A DNA stretch of 41,161 nt from Actinomycetes bacterium (GCA_021799915.1 JAJYZN010000001.1:1-41161); one strand, 5' to 3'; shown: positions 8,488 to 17,113, numbered from the stretch's first letter. The notes: a model not told the origin generated them from the letters alone. Made by a program: numbers and translations.

Positions 8488-9645
8488 GTGGCGGGTCCGC
8501 GAGGACGAATCATGATCGTGCACCCCAACGCCGAGCGGGGTGGCTCTGACTACTGCCTGCTCCGCATGGTTCGGGAGCTCTCCTCCATGGGATGGACCTG
8601 CCATGTGGTGACTCCCTCCCGCTCACCGCTATCGACAGAGCTCCTACAGGCAGGGGCAGTCCTCCATGTTGTACCGATGCGACGCATCACGAAAAGCGGA
8701 TCTGCGCTGTATTGGCTTGGATACGTTGCTGCATGGCCTATCGCGGTGCTTCGCTTGATGAGCATTGCTCGTCGTTCTCGTCCCACAGTTGTCGCCAGCA
8801 ATTCCCTCCACTCATGGTACGCATGGGCTGTCGCATTGCTCACGAGAAAGCCACTCGTCTGGCATGCCCGTGAAATCGTGGTGCAATCCTCCGCTGCGCT
8901 TCAGCTCGAGCGGTGGCTGTGTCGCCATTTCGCTGATGTCGTGATCGCCGCGTCACGCCCGGTGGCGGACCAGCTCGCTGGCTCTCGCGTCGTCGTCGTG
9001 CACGACGTACCCGATCCGACTGAGTTCACCCCGGCTCGAGCAGGGAAGTTCCGGGCGGTCAGCGGGATTCCCGACGACGTACCGCTTATCGGATCGGCCG
9101 GCCGTATCGACACGTGGAAGGGGTTCGAGATCCTCCTCGATGCCGTTCCAAGCATCCAGAGTGTCCGCAAAGACGCGTATTTCGTGATCGCCGGGGGTGC
9201 CGTGGCGGGCAAGGAGGCGTTCGCGAGCACGCTCGCTCGGCGCGCTGACCAGCTGGAGAACGTCTACTGGATGGGCGAGCGTCAGGACATGCCCGAACTG
9301 TTGGCCGACTTGGACGTGTTCGTCCTCGCGTCGACTGAACCCGAGCCATTCGGATCCGTCCTGGCTGAAGCCCTCGCTGCCGGGGTTCCCTGCGTCGCGA
9401 CCGACCACGGGGGATCACCCGAGATGCTGGCCCAGTTCTCTCCGGAAATCAGTCGTCTCGTTCCTCCGCGAGATCAAAAAGCACTCGCGGAAGCCGTGCT
9501 CGCTCTCTTGCCTGCGGGTGCCTCGTCGCCTGGGTCACGTCGCCTCCGGCCCGCCCAGATCATGTCCCGAAAGACGACGTTCGATACCGTGTACGCGGCA
9601 GTTGTTCGAGGGCCACAGGACATCGAGAAGCTCGCAGATATCTGA
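8488..9645 (+). CDS. Glycosyltransferase family 4 (GT-B fold)
   Basis: The protein has 385 residues. N-terminal features are IMIVHPNAERGGSDYCLLRM and WHAREIVVQ; C-terminal ones are IGSAGRIDTWKGFEILLDA and EPFGSVLAEALAAGVPCVATDHGG, the nucleotide-sugar binding half of a GT-B enzyme. The GTG start has a perfect AGGAGG (8474-8479) eight bases upstream, the best ribosome binding site in this region. The 91-base upstream gap holds a pyrimidine-rich tract with repeated CTCTCTC and a TACGAT at 8421 that could be a -10 element. The gene converges on the epimerase gene at 9702. Confidence 0.92.
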   Translation: MAGPRGRIMIVHPNAERGGSDYCLLRMVRELSSMGWTCHVVTPSRSPLSTELLQAGAVLHVVPMRRITKSGSALYWLGYVAAWPIAVLRLMSIARRSRPTVVASNSLHSWYAWAVALLTRKPLVWHAREIVVQSSAALQLERWLCRHFADVVIAASRPVADQLAGSRVVVVHDVPDPTEFTPARAGKFRAVSGIPDDVPLIGSAGRIDTWKGFEILLDAVPSIQSVRKDAYFVIAGGAVAGKEAFASTLARRADQLENVYWMGERQDMPELLADLDVFVLASTEPEPFGSVLAEALAAGVPCVATDHGGSPEMLAQFSPEISRLVPPRDQKALAEAVLALLPAGASSPGSRRLRPAQIMSRKTTFDTVYAAVVRGPQDIEKLADI

Positions 9646-9701
9646 TCGTCGTCCATTCGGGAATAGGCGACCGCTGAACTTCCCGACGCCTCGCCAATCC
9701 T

Positions 9702-10646
9702 TCACGACGTGGTGAAGGACTCGACGACCGCGAGGATCCCCTCTTGCAGTCCCGTCCAGGGCTGCCATCCCAGTTGGATGGCCGCTCGACTGGCACTGAG
9801 GCAGTTTCGCAGGATCTCCCCAGGACGAGGAGGCGAGTGCACGGGTGCAATATGTTGACCGGTCACCGTGCTTATCACCTCGAGCAGGTTGTTGACGGAC
9901 GTTTCGCGCCCAGTCCCGATGTTGCAGAGGAGCCCGCCGCCACGGTGCGCGGCTCGGACGAACGCGTCGACCACGTCGTCCACATAGACGAAATCTCTGG
10001 TCTGCTCGCCATCACCAAAGACCACTGGCGGTTCATTGCGCAGGACTCGGTCGACGAAGATCGCAATGACTCCAGCTTCGCCGTGCGGGTTCTGACGAGG
10101 TCCATAGACGTTTGCGAGTGCGAGTGCTGAGAACTCCAGCGAGTGAAGTTTGCGGTAGGCGTACAGATAGTCCAGGACGGTCTTCTTGGATACGCCGTAG
10201 GGCGTCAAGGGTGAATGAGCACACGCTTCGGTCACAGGCAGGTCACTCGGCTCTGGCTCGCCGTACAGCGTTCCGCCGCTGGCGGCATAGACAACGCGTT
10301 CTGCTCCCGCTATCCGAGCACCTTCGAGCACGTTCACGCTCCCCACGATGTTTACCGCCGCGTCAAACGAAGGTCTTTCGACGGAAACTCTCACGTCGGC
10401 TTGTGCTGCCAAGTGGTACACGACATCAGGACGCCGGAACGTGATGAGATCGACGGTATCGGCAGATCGAATATCCATCTGATGAATGCTCAACATCCTC
10501 GAGTACGACGTGCGTGCTTCCGCCAGATTGGTGAGGGATCCCGTCGAGAGGTCGTCGATCACGTCCACCTCGTGACCTTCCGCGAGCAGTCGATCGACCA
10601 AGGTGGAACCGATGAATCCTGCGCCACCCGTCACCATCATCCGCAT
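9702..10646 (-). CDS. NAD-dependent epimerase, UDP-glucose 4-epimerase-like
   Basis: This extended SDR of 314 residues starts MRMMVTGGAGFIGSTLVDRLL, with VIDDLSTG (typical of GalE), VYHLAAQADVRVSVE, a SGGTLYG segment and a complete YGVSK catalytic pair. GDGEQTRDFVYVDDVVDA and PPRPGEI further support a sugar-nucleotide epimerase. UDP-glucose/galactose or a uronic/deoxy relative is the likely substrate. The ATG at 10646 follows GAAGGG at about eight bases; longer upstream starts are not conserved. It lies 86 bases downstream of the sugar nucleotidyltransferase gene and probably belongs to the same operon. Confidence 0.92.
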   Translation of the reverse strand: MRMMVTGGAGFIGSTLVDRLLAEGHEVDVIDDLSTGSLTNLAEARTSYSRMLSIHQMDIRSADTVDLITFRRPDVVYHLAAQADVRVSVERPSFDAAVNIVGSVNVLEGARIAGAERVVYAASGGTLYGEPEPSDLPVTEACAHSPLTPYGVSKKTVLDYLYAYRKLHSLEFSALALANVYGPRQNPHGEAGVIAIFVDRVLRNEPPVVFGDGEQTRDFVYVDDVVDAFVRAAHRGGGLLCNIGTGRETSVNNLLEVISTVTGQHIAPVHSPPRPGEILRNCLSASRAAIQLGWQPWTGLQEGILAVVESFTTS

Positions 10647-10732
10647 CGAGTTGTCCCTTCTGGCACTGCGCACACGCATGATCGGCGTTGTATGTGCAAC
10701 TCTTTGCACCAGATCCTCAATTTGACCACCAG

Positions 10733-11809
10733 TCAGGCAGGTACGCGTTCGCCGTCGACGGTGGAACCTGCGGCGACGACCGCGCCGTGGCCGAGAATCG
10801 ACACCGGCCTCACGTCACATCGCTCGCCGACGATTGCACCGTTCCCCAGGATGGACCCGGACACGGAGGAATTATGAGCGACCCTCGATCCGGCAAGCAT
10901 CACCGACCCCACAACACGTGCGCCCGATTCCACGACGCAGCCTGGACCCAACACGGAGCGCTCGACTGCCCCACCTTCGTGGATGACAGCACCTTCGCCT
11001 AGATAACAGGGGCTCCTCACCTGCCCCTCGATTCGTGGCATCCCCACGACCCATACCGCTGCACGTAGCTCAATCGCCCCAGGAGCGGGAATCCCCTCTC
11101 TTCTCCCTTCGATGATGTCCCGATGTGCCTGGATGAAGTTGGCAGGAGTTCCGGTGTCAAGCCAGTACGAGTCGTCGCTGCACGCGTAGAGCTGCCTGTC
11201 CCCTGCCATGAGAGGAAAGGTCTCTCTTTCGATAGACACTCGTCGCCCCGAGGGAACTCGATCTAGAAACGAAGGTTCGAGGACGTACGTGCCAGCATTG
11301 ATCTGGTTCGTCGGTGCAGCGTCGCGGGATGGCTTTTCGACGAACTCGATCACACGACCCCGATCGTCCGTCGGAACGACGCCAAACGAGGAGGGATCCT
11401 CCACCGGGTGCAGAGCAATCGTGCCCTCCGCCTCATGTTCGCGATGGAACCCGACGAGCGCACTGATGTCCAGATCGGTCAGCACGTCTCCGTTCACGAC
11501 GAGGAAAGTGTCATCGATGCCCGCGAATTCGGCGGCGAAACGAATTGCTCCTGCGGTATCGAGCGCCTCCGGCTCGACGGCGTACGAGACTTTGATGCCC
11601 GCGATTGTGCTCTGCGGATAGGCATCGACGAAAGCCTCGGGCAAATAGCCCAGGGAGAGCACCGCCTCATCGATGCCATGAGGGATCAAGTTGCCGAGCA
11701 CCCGTTCGATCATCGGGACGTCAACGATCGGGAGCATCTGCTTGGGAGTGGAAAGCGTCAGCGGCCGCAGCCGGGTTCCTTCACCACCAACGAGAACGAT
11801 GGCCCTCAC
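10733..11809 (-). CDS. Mannose-1-phosphate guanylyltransferase-like sugar nucleotidyltransferase
   Basis: The 358-residue enzyme would make a sugar-nucleotide donor from NTP and a sugar 1-phosphate. The pyrophosphorylase signature VLVGGEGTRLRPLT followed by PKQMLPI lies at residues 5-27. VNGDVLTDLD is the metal-binding stretch, followed by FVEKP and INAGTYVLEP. The last ~100 residues are hexapeptide-type left-handed beta-helix repeats. This arrangement matches actinobacterial ManB/GDP-mannose pyrophosphorylases. GTG 11809 lies five bases after the stop of the upstream gene. A longer open frame on the N-terminal side encodes a Trp-rich repeat that is only the out-of-frame reading of the neighbour's repeats. 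Confidence 0.88.
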   Translation of the reverse strand: MRAIVLVGGEGTRLRPLTLSTPKQMLPIVDVPMIERVLGNLIPHGIDEAVLSLGYLPEAFVDAYPQSTIAGIKVSYAVEPEALDTAGAIRFAAEFAGIDDTFLVVNGDVLTDLDISALVGFHREHEAEGTIALHPVEDPSSFGVVPTDDRGRVIEFVEKPSRDAAPTNQINAGTYVLEPSFLDRVPSGRRVSIERETFPLMAGDRQLYACSDDSYWLDTGTPANFIQAHRDIIEGRREGIPAPGAIELRAAVWVVGMPRIEGQVRSPCYLGEGAVIHEGGAVERSVLGPGCVVESGARVVGSVMLAGSRVAHNSSVSGSILGNGAIVGERCDVRPVSILGHGAVVAAGSTVDGERVPA

Positions 11810-11814
11810 GAGAG

Positions 11815-12645
11815 CTAGCTCTTCGACGATGGAAGCGTCGTGCCAGTGGTTGGTGCCGTCGTGCCAGCGGTTGGTGCCGTCGTGCCAGCGGTTGGTGCCG
11901 TCGTGCCAGCGGTTGGTGCCGTCGTGCCAGCGGTTGGTGCCGTCGTAGCTTGGGAAGCCTGGAGGAGCGCCGTCACGATCGTGCCGTTGGGCTTGGGCAG
12001 CTTCGTGTTCGTCGGCACGAACCCGATCGTGATCAGTTCGTTCGCTGAGAACTTTATTGTGGCCGGATTCCCCTGGACCACCGTGGATTTTCCCTTGGAT
12101 GTGAACGCGCTCGGCCAGTATGCAGCTTGCACGTTGGCCGTCTTTCCCGCATCGGGGGTGCCCTTCTTGCATCGTTGGCCGTTCTTGTAGGTCACCGACC
12201 CACTGGTGGACGGAAGCTTCAGCTCTGTCGCGGTCACCTCCAGGCCGTGATATCCCGAAACAAACTTCCCGAACACGGCATTGGCACCGGTCTCACTCGA
12301 CGTCTTCGGCGCGATCGTGACGACGCCGTTCCCGGTCGTGAAAAATGCCTTGGTTGTCGAAGAAGACCCGCTGTCATTGGCTGGCAACGACGGCGCCTGG
12401 GTCCCGCAGACGTCGAATGCCAAACCCGCGTACCACGTCGTTTTCGTCGTCGGCGGCGTGAGTGTTGTCGAAGCTGCTCCGGAGTGGCGGTATTCGACGT
12501 TGGAGAACACGACGGAGAAGACGCCCAGGATCGCGATGACGACCAAAGCTGCGTACCAGTTGACCGGAACGTTGCCGCGATAGGTACGGCCCCCACCGGT
12601 TGCCGCTGCACGTGACACCCACTTCCCCGCATTGCTCCGAGCCAT
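11815..12645 (-). CDS. Membrane-anchored protein with Thr/Ala/Pro repeat tail, function unknown
   Basis: I do not recognise a named family. The 276-residue protein has a basic N-terminus with no cleavable-signal look, one transmembrane helix at about 30-48, and an extracytoplasmic domain (50-230) with two cysteines. The C-terminus holds a disordered tail of five TTAPTAG-type heptads. The topology suggests a cytoplasmic N-terminus and an outside domain, with the tail crossing or contacting the wall; this is inference. It sits 14 bases downstream of the BTAD regulator gene and five bases upstream of the nucleotidyltransferase start, so all three are likely one operon. The ATG at 12645 has only a weak AAGG far upstream. 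Confidence 0.8.
   Translation of the reverse strand: MARSNAGKWVSRAAATGGGRTYRGNVPVNWYAALVVIAILGVFSVVFSNVEYRHSGAASTTLTPPTTKTTWYAGLAFDVCGTQAPSLPANDSGSSSTTKAFFTTGNGVVTIAPKTSSETGANAVFGKFVSGYHGLEVTATELKLPSTSGSVTYKNGQRCKKGTPDAGKTANVQAAYWPSAFTSKGKSTVVQGNPATIKFSANELITIGFVPTNTKLPKPNGTIVTALLQASQATTAPTAGTTAPTAGTTAPTAGTTAPTAGTTAPTTGTTLPSSKS
11841..11945. repeat. Five tandem 21-bp repeats
   Basis: The unit is 21 bases, beginning TGCCAGCGGTTGGTG. The copies are identical except for one base in the first. On the minus strand it encodes the Thr/Ala/Pro heptads of the membrane-anchored protein. Near-identity suggests recent expansion and a copy number likely to vary between strains. Confidence 0.95.
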
Positions 12646-12659
12646 GGCGAAGGGAAACC

Positions 12660-13562
12660 TTAGTGCGTCGACTGGCCCCCACCGGACGCGCCCGCCATCC
12701 GCCTCGATAAGGCCCGGTACAGCTGCGTGGTACTGGGGTGGACGTAGGACTCTGGGTGTAAATCCTCCTGAGCATTGCGGGCGGCCGACACCCTTCCACC
12801 GAGGAGACTCACGAGCTCAGCCATGGCCGATTCGACGCCGGCCGGGTTGCCTTGCGCATCGGCGGAGCGGAGGAGCACCCTGTAGAGGCGCTCGTCGTAT
12901 GGGCTGGCGAGCAAGCCTCGGCGCGCGGCCGTCATCGCTCGCAGGGGATCGCCGAGATCGAGCTCGTGCTCAGCCACCTGGAGCGCAAGTGCCGAAACGG
13001 CATTTTCCAAGGACGCGGCAATCCCTTCGAGCACCGTCCAGTCAGGACTGTGCAGACCCTCGAACGGCCGGCCCGCCACCAGCGAGAGCGCACGCCGCCA
13101 GGACTGCGGGTCGGGCGCTTCGGCCAGCTCACAGAAGTCCATCCAGTCGGTAGTGACCGCCGAAGAGAGCTTGAGGACACCGTGGTCTCGCTGCAGGAGA
13201 TCTTCTCCTTCGATCCCAGGGCCAAGTGCACGACGCGCCGCCGACACGGTGGAATGAAGCGTGGTGCTGGCAACCGACCGTTCCGGCCAGAGCGCGCTGG
13301 CCCAGACGTCGTTCGTGGCGCCACGTCGGTGCATGGCGAGATAGACAACGAGCTCGAACGACCACGCCCTCGTGAACGGCCGCCGAGCACCGACGATCTC
13401 CACCGGCCCGAGCACTTTGACCAGTGCAGTGCCAGTGATCCTCGGCGCCTCTGACGCTGAAGCGGACGTGTAGGGCACGGCAGCGATTGCCGCTGCAACG
13501 CTGTTCGCGCCCCTGCCGGCACGGTCTCCGTCGGGGGACCTGAGGGGTCGGACGTTGGTCAT
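12660..13562 (-). CDS. Winged-helix/BTAD (SARP-like) transcriptional regulator
   Basis: The 300-residue protein combines an OmpR-type winged helix (about 48-118: VKVLGPVEIVG, then LVVYLAMHRRGAT, then STVSAARRALG) with a bacterial transcriptional activation domain (about 135-245, tetratricopeptide-like helices, PFEGLHSPDW). This is the layout of SARP regulators and of the BTAD proteins common in Acidimicrobiia. The first ~45 residues look disordered. The start ATG 13562 lacks a good Shine-Dalgarno, so a downstream start is possible. A rare TTA leucine codon lies at 12710-12708. It heads a likely operon for sugar-nucleotide synthesis and sits just downstream of a tRNA reading UUA. Confidence 0.85.
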   Translation of the reverse strand: MTNVRPLRSPDGDRAGRGANSVAAAIAAVPYTSASASEAPRITGTALVKVLGPVEIVGARRPFTRAWSFELVVYLAMHRRGATNDVWASALWPERSVASTTLHSTVSAARRALGPGIEGEDLLQRDHGVLKLSSAVTTDWMDFCELAEAPDPQSWRRALSLVAGRPFEGLHSPDWTVLEGIAASLENAVSALALQVAEHELDLGDPLRAMTAARRGLLASPYDERLYRVLLRSADAQGNPAGVESAMAELVSLLGGRVSAARNAQEDLHPESYVHPSTTQLYRALSRRMAGASGGGQSTH

Positions 13563-13666
13563 CTCTCGGAACGGTCGCTCCGATCCCCCAAACGTCTCGA
13601 GTTGGCGGAACAGTTCGCTGGATCTTCAGCACCAAGCGCCGTTGTGGCCAGCCGTGGCGTTGGCAG

Positions 13667-13740
13667 TGGGGACGGAGGGGATCGAACCCTCACTGCGGGC
13701 GGTTTAAGCGCCCTGCCTCTACCGATTGGGCTACGTCCCC
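13667..13740 (-). tRNA. tRNA-Leu(UAA)-like tRNA with short variable region
   Basis: The 74-base gene folds as a full cloverleaf. The acceptor stem GGGGACG/CGTCCCC has seven pairs. The D arm has a three-base-pair stem GCC/GGC and loop CAATCGGTAGA. The anticodon stem GGGCG/CGCCC closes loop CTTAAAC (anticodon UAA, codon UUA). The T arm is GAGGG/CCCTC with loop TTCGATC, and the discriminator is A. No CCA is encoded. The D arm and discriminator look like leucine tRNA, but the variable region is only five bases (GCAGT), whereas bacterial tRNA-Leu normally has a long extra arm. It could be an atypical functional tRNA or a deteriorated copy. Confidence 0.8.
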
Positions 13741-13951
13741 AGGGGTGACGAAGAGCTCACCGAACCGAAATGCGCGATCACTTCCGCCCGCTTACCCACG
13801 GACGTTGTCGAGTCTTGCGCCGAGCACTGCTTACGAAGGGTGTCACCACTTAGCCTTCCCGTCCACACATCCGTCCGGCGCTTCGATCCAATGGGGCCAT
13901 CTCTCCCGAGCAGTCCGGCTCGCTGCACGCTCCAGGGTCTGGTCTCATCCG
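13741..13951. other. Intergenic, no gene seen
   Basis: Between the tRNA and the esterase gene I find no supported coding frame, strong promoter or hairpin. The 104 bases on the other side of the tRNA (13563-13666) are likewise featureless. Confidence 0.6.
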
Positions 13952-15538
13952 TTACGGACCAACTCCACGACTGGGAAGAAACAATTGCCACACGGCGAGC
14001 TCGTCTGCACGTGGCCCGTACTGTAGGCCGCCTGTTGGACCGAACACCATCGTGGCACGACGCTGAGGATCCCAGGTGAGCCATGTGCCGATTCCCGGAT
14101 GCGACGGATCGCCACTGCGAGCGAACGACGCCCACGCCCGCTGCATCGACGCGGAGAGCGCGGCGGCGTCGGATCCATTGCCGGCGAACAATGAGATTGC
14201 CGGATGACGGAGGCTGCCGAACACGAAGGGGATCTCGAGCGCGTGGCACGACCCGAGCTGACCTGCGAATGCCGGAGTCTCCCAAGTGAACAGGTAGGTG
14301 TAGGTCTGCTGCTGGTGTGCGGAGTGAGCCGACGCCAGCTCCATCGAAGGCCGCCGGAAGATGAAGTCGCTTCCCGCTGCTATCCAAAGAGACCGCGGTG
14401 TCGTTGGCTCGCCGCGCGCCATGCGAGCAGTTCGGTAGGCATCGACGACGACGCGCGAGTCAATCTCCCGATGTACTCGAGACAGCCAGCGCAGGAGACC
14501 ATCCTCGTCCATGTTGGCCAGGCGCGTGTCGGCCAGCGAAAAGAACGTGAGCTCGTCACGGTTGGTGCCCGTCATGAGCGTCACACCCCTGGCTGCGCCG
14601 GCGGCGATTGCATCGATCGGCTCGATCGGCAGGAAGGCACCATCGACGACAGGAAGGAATGGGAGCGGCAGCTCGCCCGGGGGAGGGAGTCGGTTCTGCA
14701 GCTCTTGGGTCGCAGCCACAAGCTCGCTCGGAGGAACGCTGTGCAACGCGGCGCGTGTGACCTTCGAGTGACCCAAGATGGCCGCCAGCTCTTCGGCAGC
14801 ATGTTTGGAGCGTTCAAGCGAATGGGTGTAAGGAGGGCCACTCTGGACGATGGCCCGTTGGAACAACCCCCGGCACATAGGCGACGCGAGAAGCACGGAG
14901 ATGCTCATCGCACCGGCCGACTCGCCAAATACGGTGACGTTGCCGGGATCACCACCGAAAGCGGCGATGTTGTCCTGCACCCAGCGCAGTGCCGCTACCT
15001 GGTCCAGCAAACCCCAATTGCCCATGAGCGCAGAGGAGGAGCCGCTATCAGCCAAGGCAGGGTGGGTGAGGAAGCCGAGGGCCCCAAGCCGGTAATTGAT
15101 GGTGACGACGACCACGTCGCAGTTCCGAGCGAGGTCCCCGCCTCGGTAGAGCAGACTGGCTCCGGTCCCGGCCGTGAACCCTCCCCCATGGACCCACACC
15201 ATGACCGGGCGTCCTCCCCGCTTTCCGCGTTGTGTCGGTGAGGTCGTGGCAAATGTGAGGGGGTCGGGCGCCCACACGTTCAAGGTCAGGCAGTCTTCGT
15301 CCTGATCCAGCGGGTCGCCGGGAATGGCCACCCCCGGCGTCGGGGGGGGTTGCGGGGCGATCTTGCCAAACTCTGCTGCCTCTCGGACGCCGGACCATGG
15401 CACCGCCGGCTCAGGGGGACGCCAGCGCAGAGGACCCACAGGCGGCCGGGCGTACGGGATCCCCGAGAAGGACCACACACCCCCTCGATCCTGGCCACGA
15501 AGACGCCCGGTGGCGACTTCCACGACTCGGTCGGCCAC
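13952..15538 (-). CDS. Type B carboxylesterase/lipase
   Basis: The 528-residue alpha/beta hydrolase has the hallmarks of the carboxylesterase type B family: EDCLTLNVWAP (81-91), oxyanion-hole HGGG at 117-120, and the nucleophile elbow GESAG at 205-209 with Ser207. A later GTNRDELTFF supplies the acid residue and SCHALEIPFVFG the catalytic His. No signal peptide is visible, so it is probably cytoplasmic. It would hydrolyse carboxylic esters; the natural substrate is unknown. The GTG at 15538 has only a weak GGG seven bases upstream. The gene is divergent from the NlpC/P60 gene across 87 bases. Confidence 0.93.
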   Translation of the reverse strand: MADRVVEVATGRLRGQDRGGVWSFSGIPYARPPVGPLRWRPPEPAVPWSGVREAAEFGKIAPQPPPTPGVAIPGDPLDQDEDCLTLNVWAPDPLTFATTSPTQRGKRGGRPVMVWVHGGGFTAGTGASLLYRGGDLARNCDVVVVTINYRLGALGFLTHPALADSGSSSALMGNWGLLDQVAALRWVQDNIAAFGGDPGNVTVFGESAGAMSISVLLASPMCRGLFQRAIVQSGPPYTHSLERSKHAAEELAAILGHSKVTRAALHSVPPSELVAATQELQNRLPPPGELPLPFLPVVDGAFLPIEPIDAIAAGAARGVTLMTGTNRDELTFFSLADTRLANMDEDGLLRWLSRVHREIDSRVVVDAYRTARMARGEPTTPRSLWIAAGSDFIFRRPSMELASAHSAHQQQTYTYLFTWETPAFAGQLGSCHALEIPFVFGSLRHPAISLFAGNGSDAAALSASMQRAWASFARSGDPSHPGIGTWLTWDPQRRATMVFGPTGGLQYGPRADELAVWQLFLPSRGVGP

Positions 15539-15625
15539 ACACGCACCCTACAGGGAGGGAATGTCACAAGAGAACACCTCACCCCCCTGTGGAGGGCCTT
15601 GGCAGTTGTGGACAATGAGGTTAGT

Positions 15626-17020
15626 GTGAGAATTGTGGCTTGTGTGACTGATGAGGCTTGGCGGCCAGGACGGCCTGGGCACGGTCTCATCCGGATGGCC
15701 TTCGCCGGTGCCTTGACGATGGGGCTCACCCTCTTCGTTGCACCAACCTCGGTCGCAGCCGGTGTCGGGGTGGTGAGGGCCGGCACGAACCCACCGCCAC
15801 GCATGCTTCTCGCCGCCACATCGGGGTCCAGCGCCACATCGGGGTCCAGCGCCACATCGTCGGCAGGACCCGCCACATCCCAGGTAGCCGCGACCCAGCA
15901 GCAGGTGGCAGCGCTCGAAGCGACGATCGCGTCCCAGCAGGAGCGGGCAGCGGCGTTGAGCCAGCAGTACGACTCGGCCGAGCAGCAAATTCGGTCGATC
16001 CAAGCCAGCCTCGCAAACACGCAGTCGCAGCTTCAGTCGACGCGGCACGCGATTTCCATCGACCGGGCCCGCTTGGCCAAGGATGCCGTTCACGCGTACA
16101 TGTATGGCGACGTCGGCACTCAGATCTCTGCACTGTTCTCGACTTCGGTGAACAGCATGGACGATCGTGCCGAGTACGAGGACACGGTCGTTGGCGACCT
16201 CTCGGGCGATGCCGCAGCACTGACGAATGCCCAGGACCAGTTGGACTCCGAATTGGGGCACCAGAAAGCCGAAGAGGTCGATGCCGTGCAGGCCGCCGAC
16301 CAGGCGACTCAGCTTGAACAGGAAAACGCCTCGGCGACGGCCCAAACCGAGGCCACGCTCCATCAGGTAAAGGGCACGCTGGCCCAACAGGTGGCGGCAG
16401 CAGCCGAAGCAAGGGCTCGCCAGGAGGCCGCAGCGGCAGCGGCAGCTCGTTCGGCGGCAGCGGCCCAAGCGGCCGCGGCCCAAGCGGCCGCTGCGGTGAA
16501 TGTCGCCGGTGCAGTCGGTGGTGCGGGATCAGGGGCGGCGGCCATCACGGCCGCAAACCAGGGTGGCGCCGCTCCAGGCCATGCCTCGGGCGGCCCGACA
16601 TCTTCGACGCCTCCTACCGTCGCACCCAGTGGTGGCTCGAGCGGTGTCGGGACACTCGCTGTGAGGGCTGCGGTGTCGCAGCTCGGTGTGCCCTACGTAT
16701 GGGGAGGTGAGACCCCCGGAGTCGGGTTCGACTGCTCGGGGCTGACCCAGTGGGCATGGGCTCAGGCCGGGGTCACGATCCCGCGTACAGCGGCGAGCCA
16801 GTATGCGGCGGTGCCCCGAGTCCCCCTTGACGCGCTGGAGCCGGGCGACTTGCTCTTCTACTTCAACTTGGACGGGGACGGCATCGTGGACCATGTCGTG
16901 ATGTACGTCGGCTCGGGACCGTACGGAGCTCAGACGATCATCCAAGCACCCGAGACGGGGGAGACCGTGTCCTACGCGCCGCTGTACACGTTTGGGCTGA
17001 TCGGGGCCGGCCAGCCGTAG
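15626..17020 (+). CDS. Secreted NlpC/P60 peptidoglycan endopeptidase with coiled coil
   Basis: The 464-residue protein has an N-terminal hydrophobic segment (about 24-45, ending SVAA) consistent with a signal peptide. A Ser/Thr/Ala linker and long coiled coil follow (about 83-290), including an Ala-rich helix, then a flexible linker. The C-terminal NlpC/P60 domain (about 342-464) has catalytic Cys370 in FDCSGL and His423 in DHVVMYVG. The third polar residue appears to be Gln440 in IIQAPETG. This matches RipA/CwlO-type hydrolases that cut stem peptides during division. GTG 15626 was chosen because GAGG lies five bases upstream; the open frame extends further upstream but without family features. 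Confidence 0.92.
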   Translation: MRIVACVTDEAWRPGRPGHGLIRMAFAGALTMGLTLFVAPTSVAAGVGVVRAGTNPPPRMLLAATSGSSATSGSSATSSAGPATSQVAATQQQVAALEATIASQQERAAALSQQYDSAEQQIRSIQASLANTQSQLQSTRHAISIDRARLAKDAVHAYMYGDVGTQISALFSTSVNSMDDRAEYEDTVVGDLSGDAAALTNAQDQLDSELGHQKAEEVDAVQAADQATQLEQENASATAQTEATLHQVKGTLAQQVAAAAEARARQEAAAAAAARSAAAAQAAAAQAAAAVNVAGAVGGAGSGAAAITAANQGGAAPGHASGGPTSSTPPTVAPSGGSSGVGTLAVRAAVSQLGVPYVWGGETPGVGFDCSGLTQWAWAQAGVTIPRTAASQYAAVPRVPLDALEPGDLLFYFNLDGDGIVDHVVMYVGSGPYGAQTIIQAPETGETVSYAPLYTFGLIGAGQP

Positions 17021-17113
17021 GCATCCGAGCAATGCTCGATCGCAGCAGCCTCCAAGTCACGGCAGTGTCCCGGTCAGGGCGCTCCCGCACTGCCTTCACC
17101 CTGCGACGGCCCC

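Noticed and set aside
11810..12172. N-terminal extension of the nucleotidyltransferase frame with a Trp/His-containing heptad repeat
   Set aside because: It is the out-of-frame reading of the 21-bp repeats and body of the upstream membrane protein gene; the enzyme motif begins at GTG 11809.
15539..15625. c-di-AMP (ydaO) riboswitch upstream of the NlpC/P60 gene, as seen before some actinobacterial wall hydrolases
   Set aside because: The 87-base gap is too short and I see none of the conserved ydaO core sequence.
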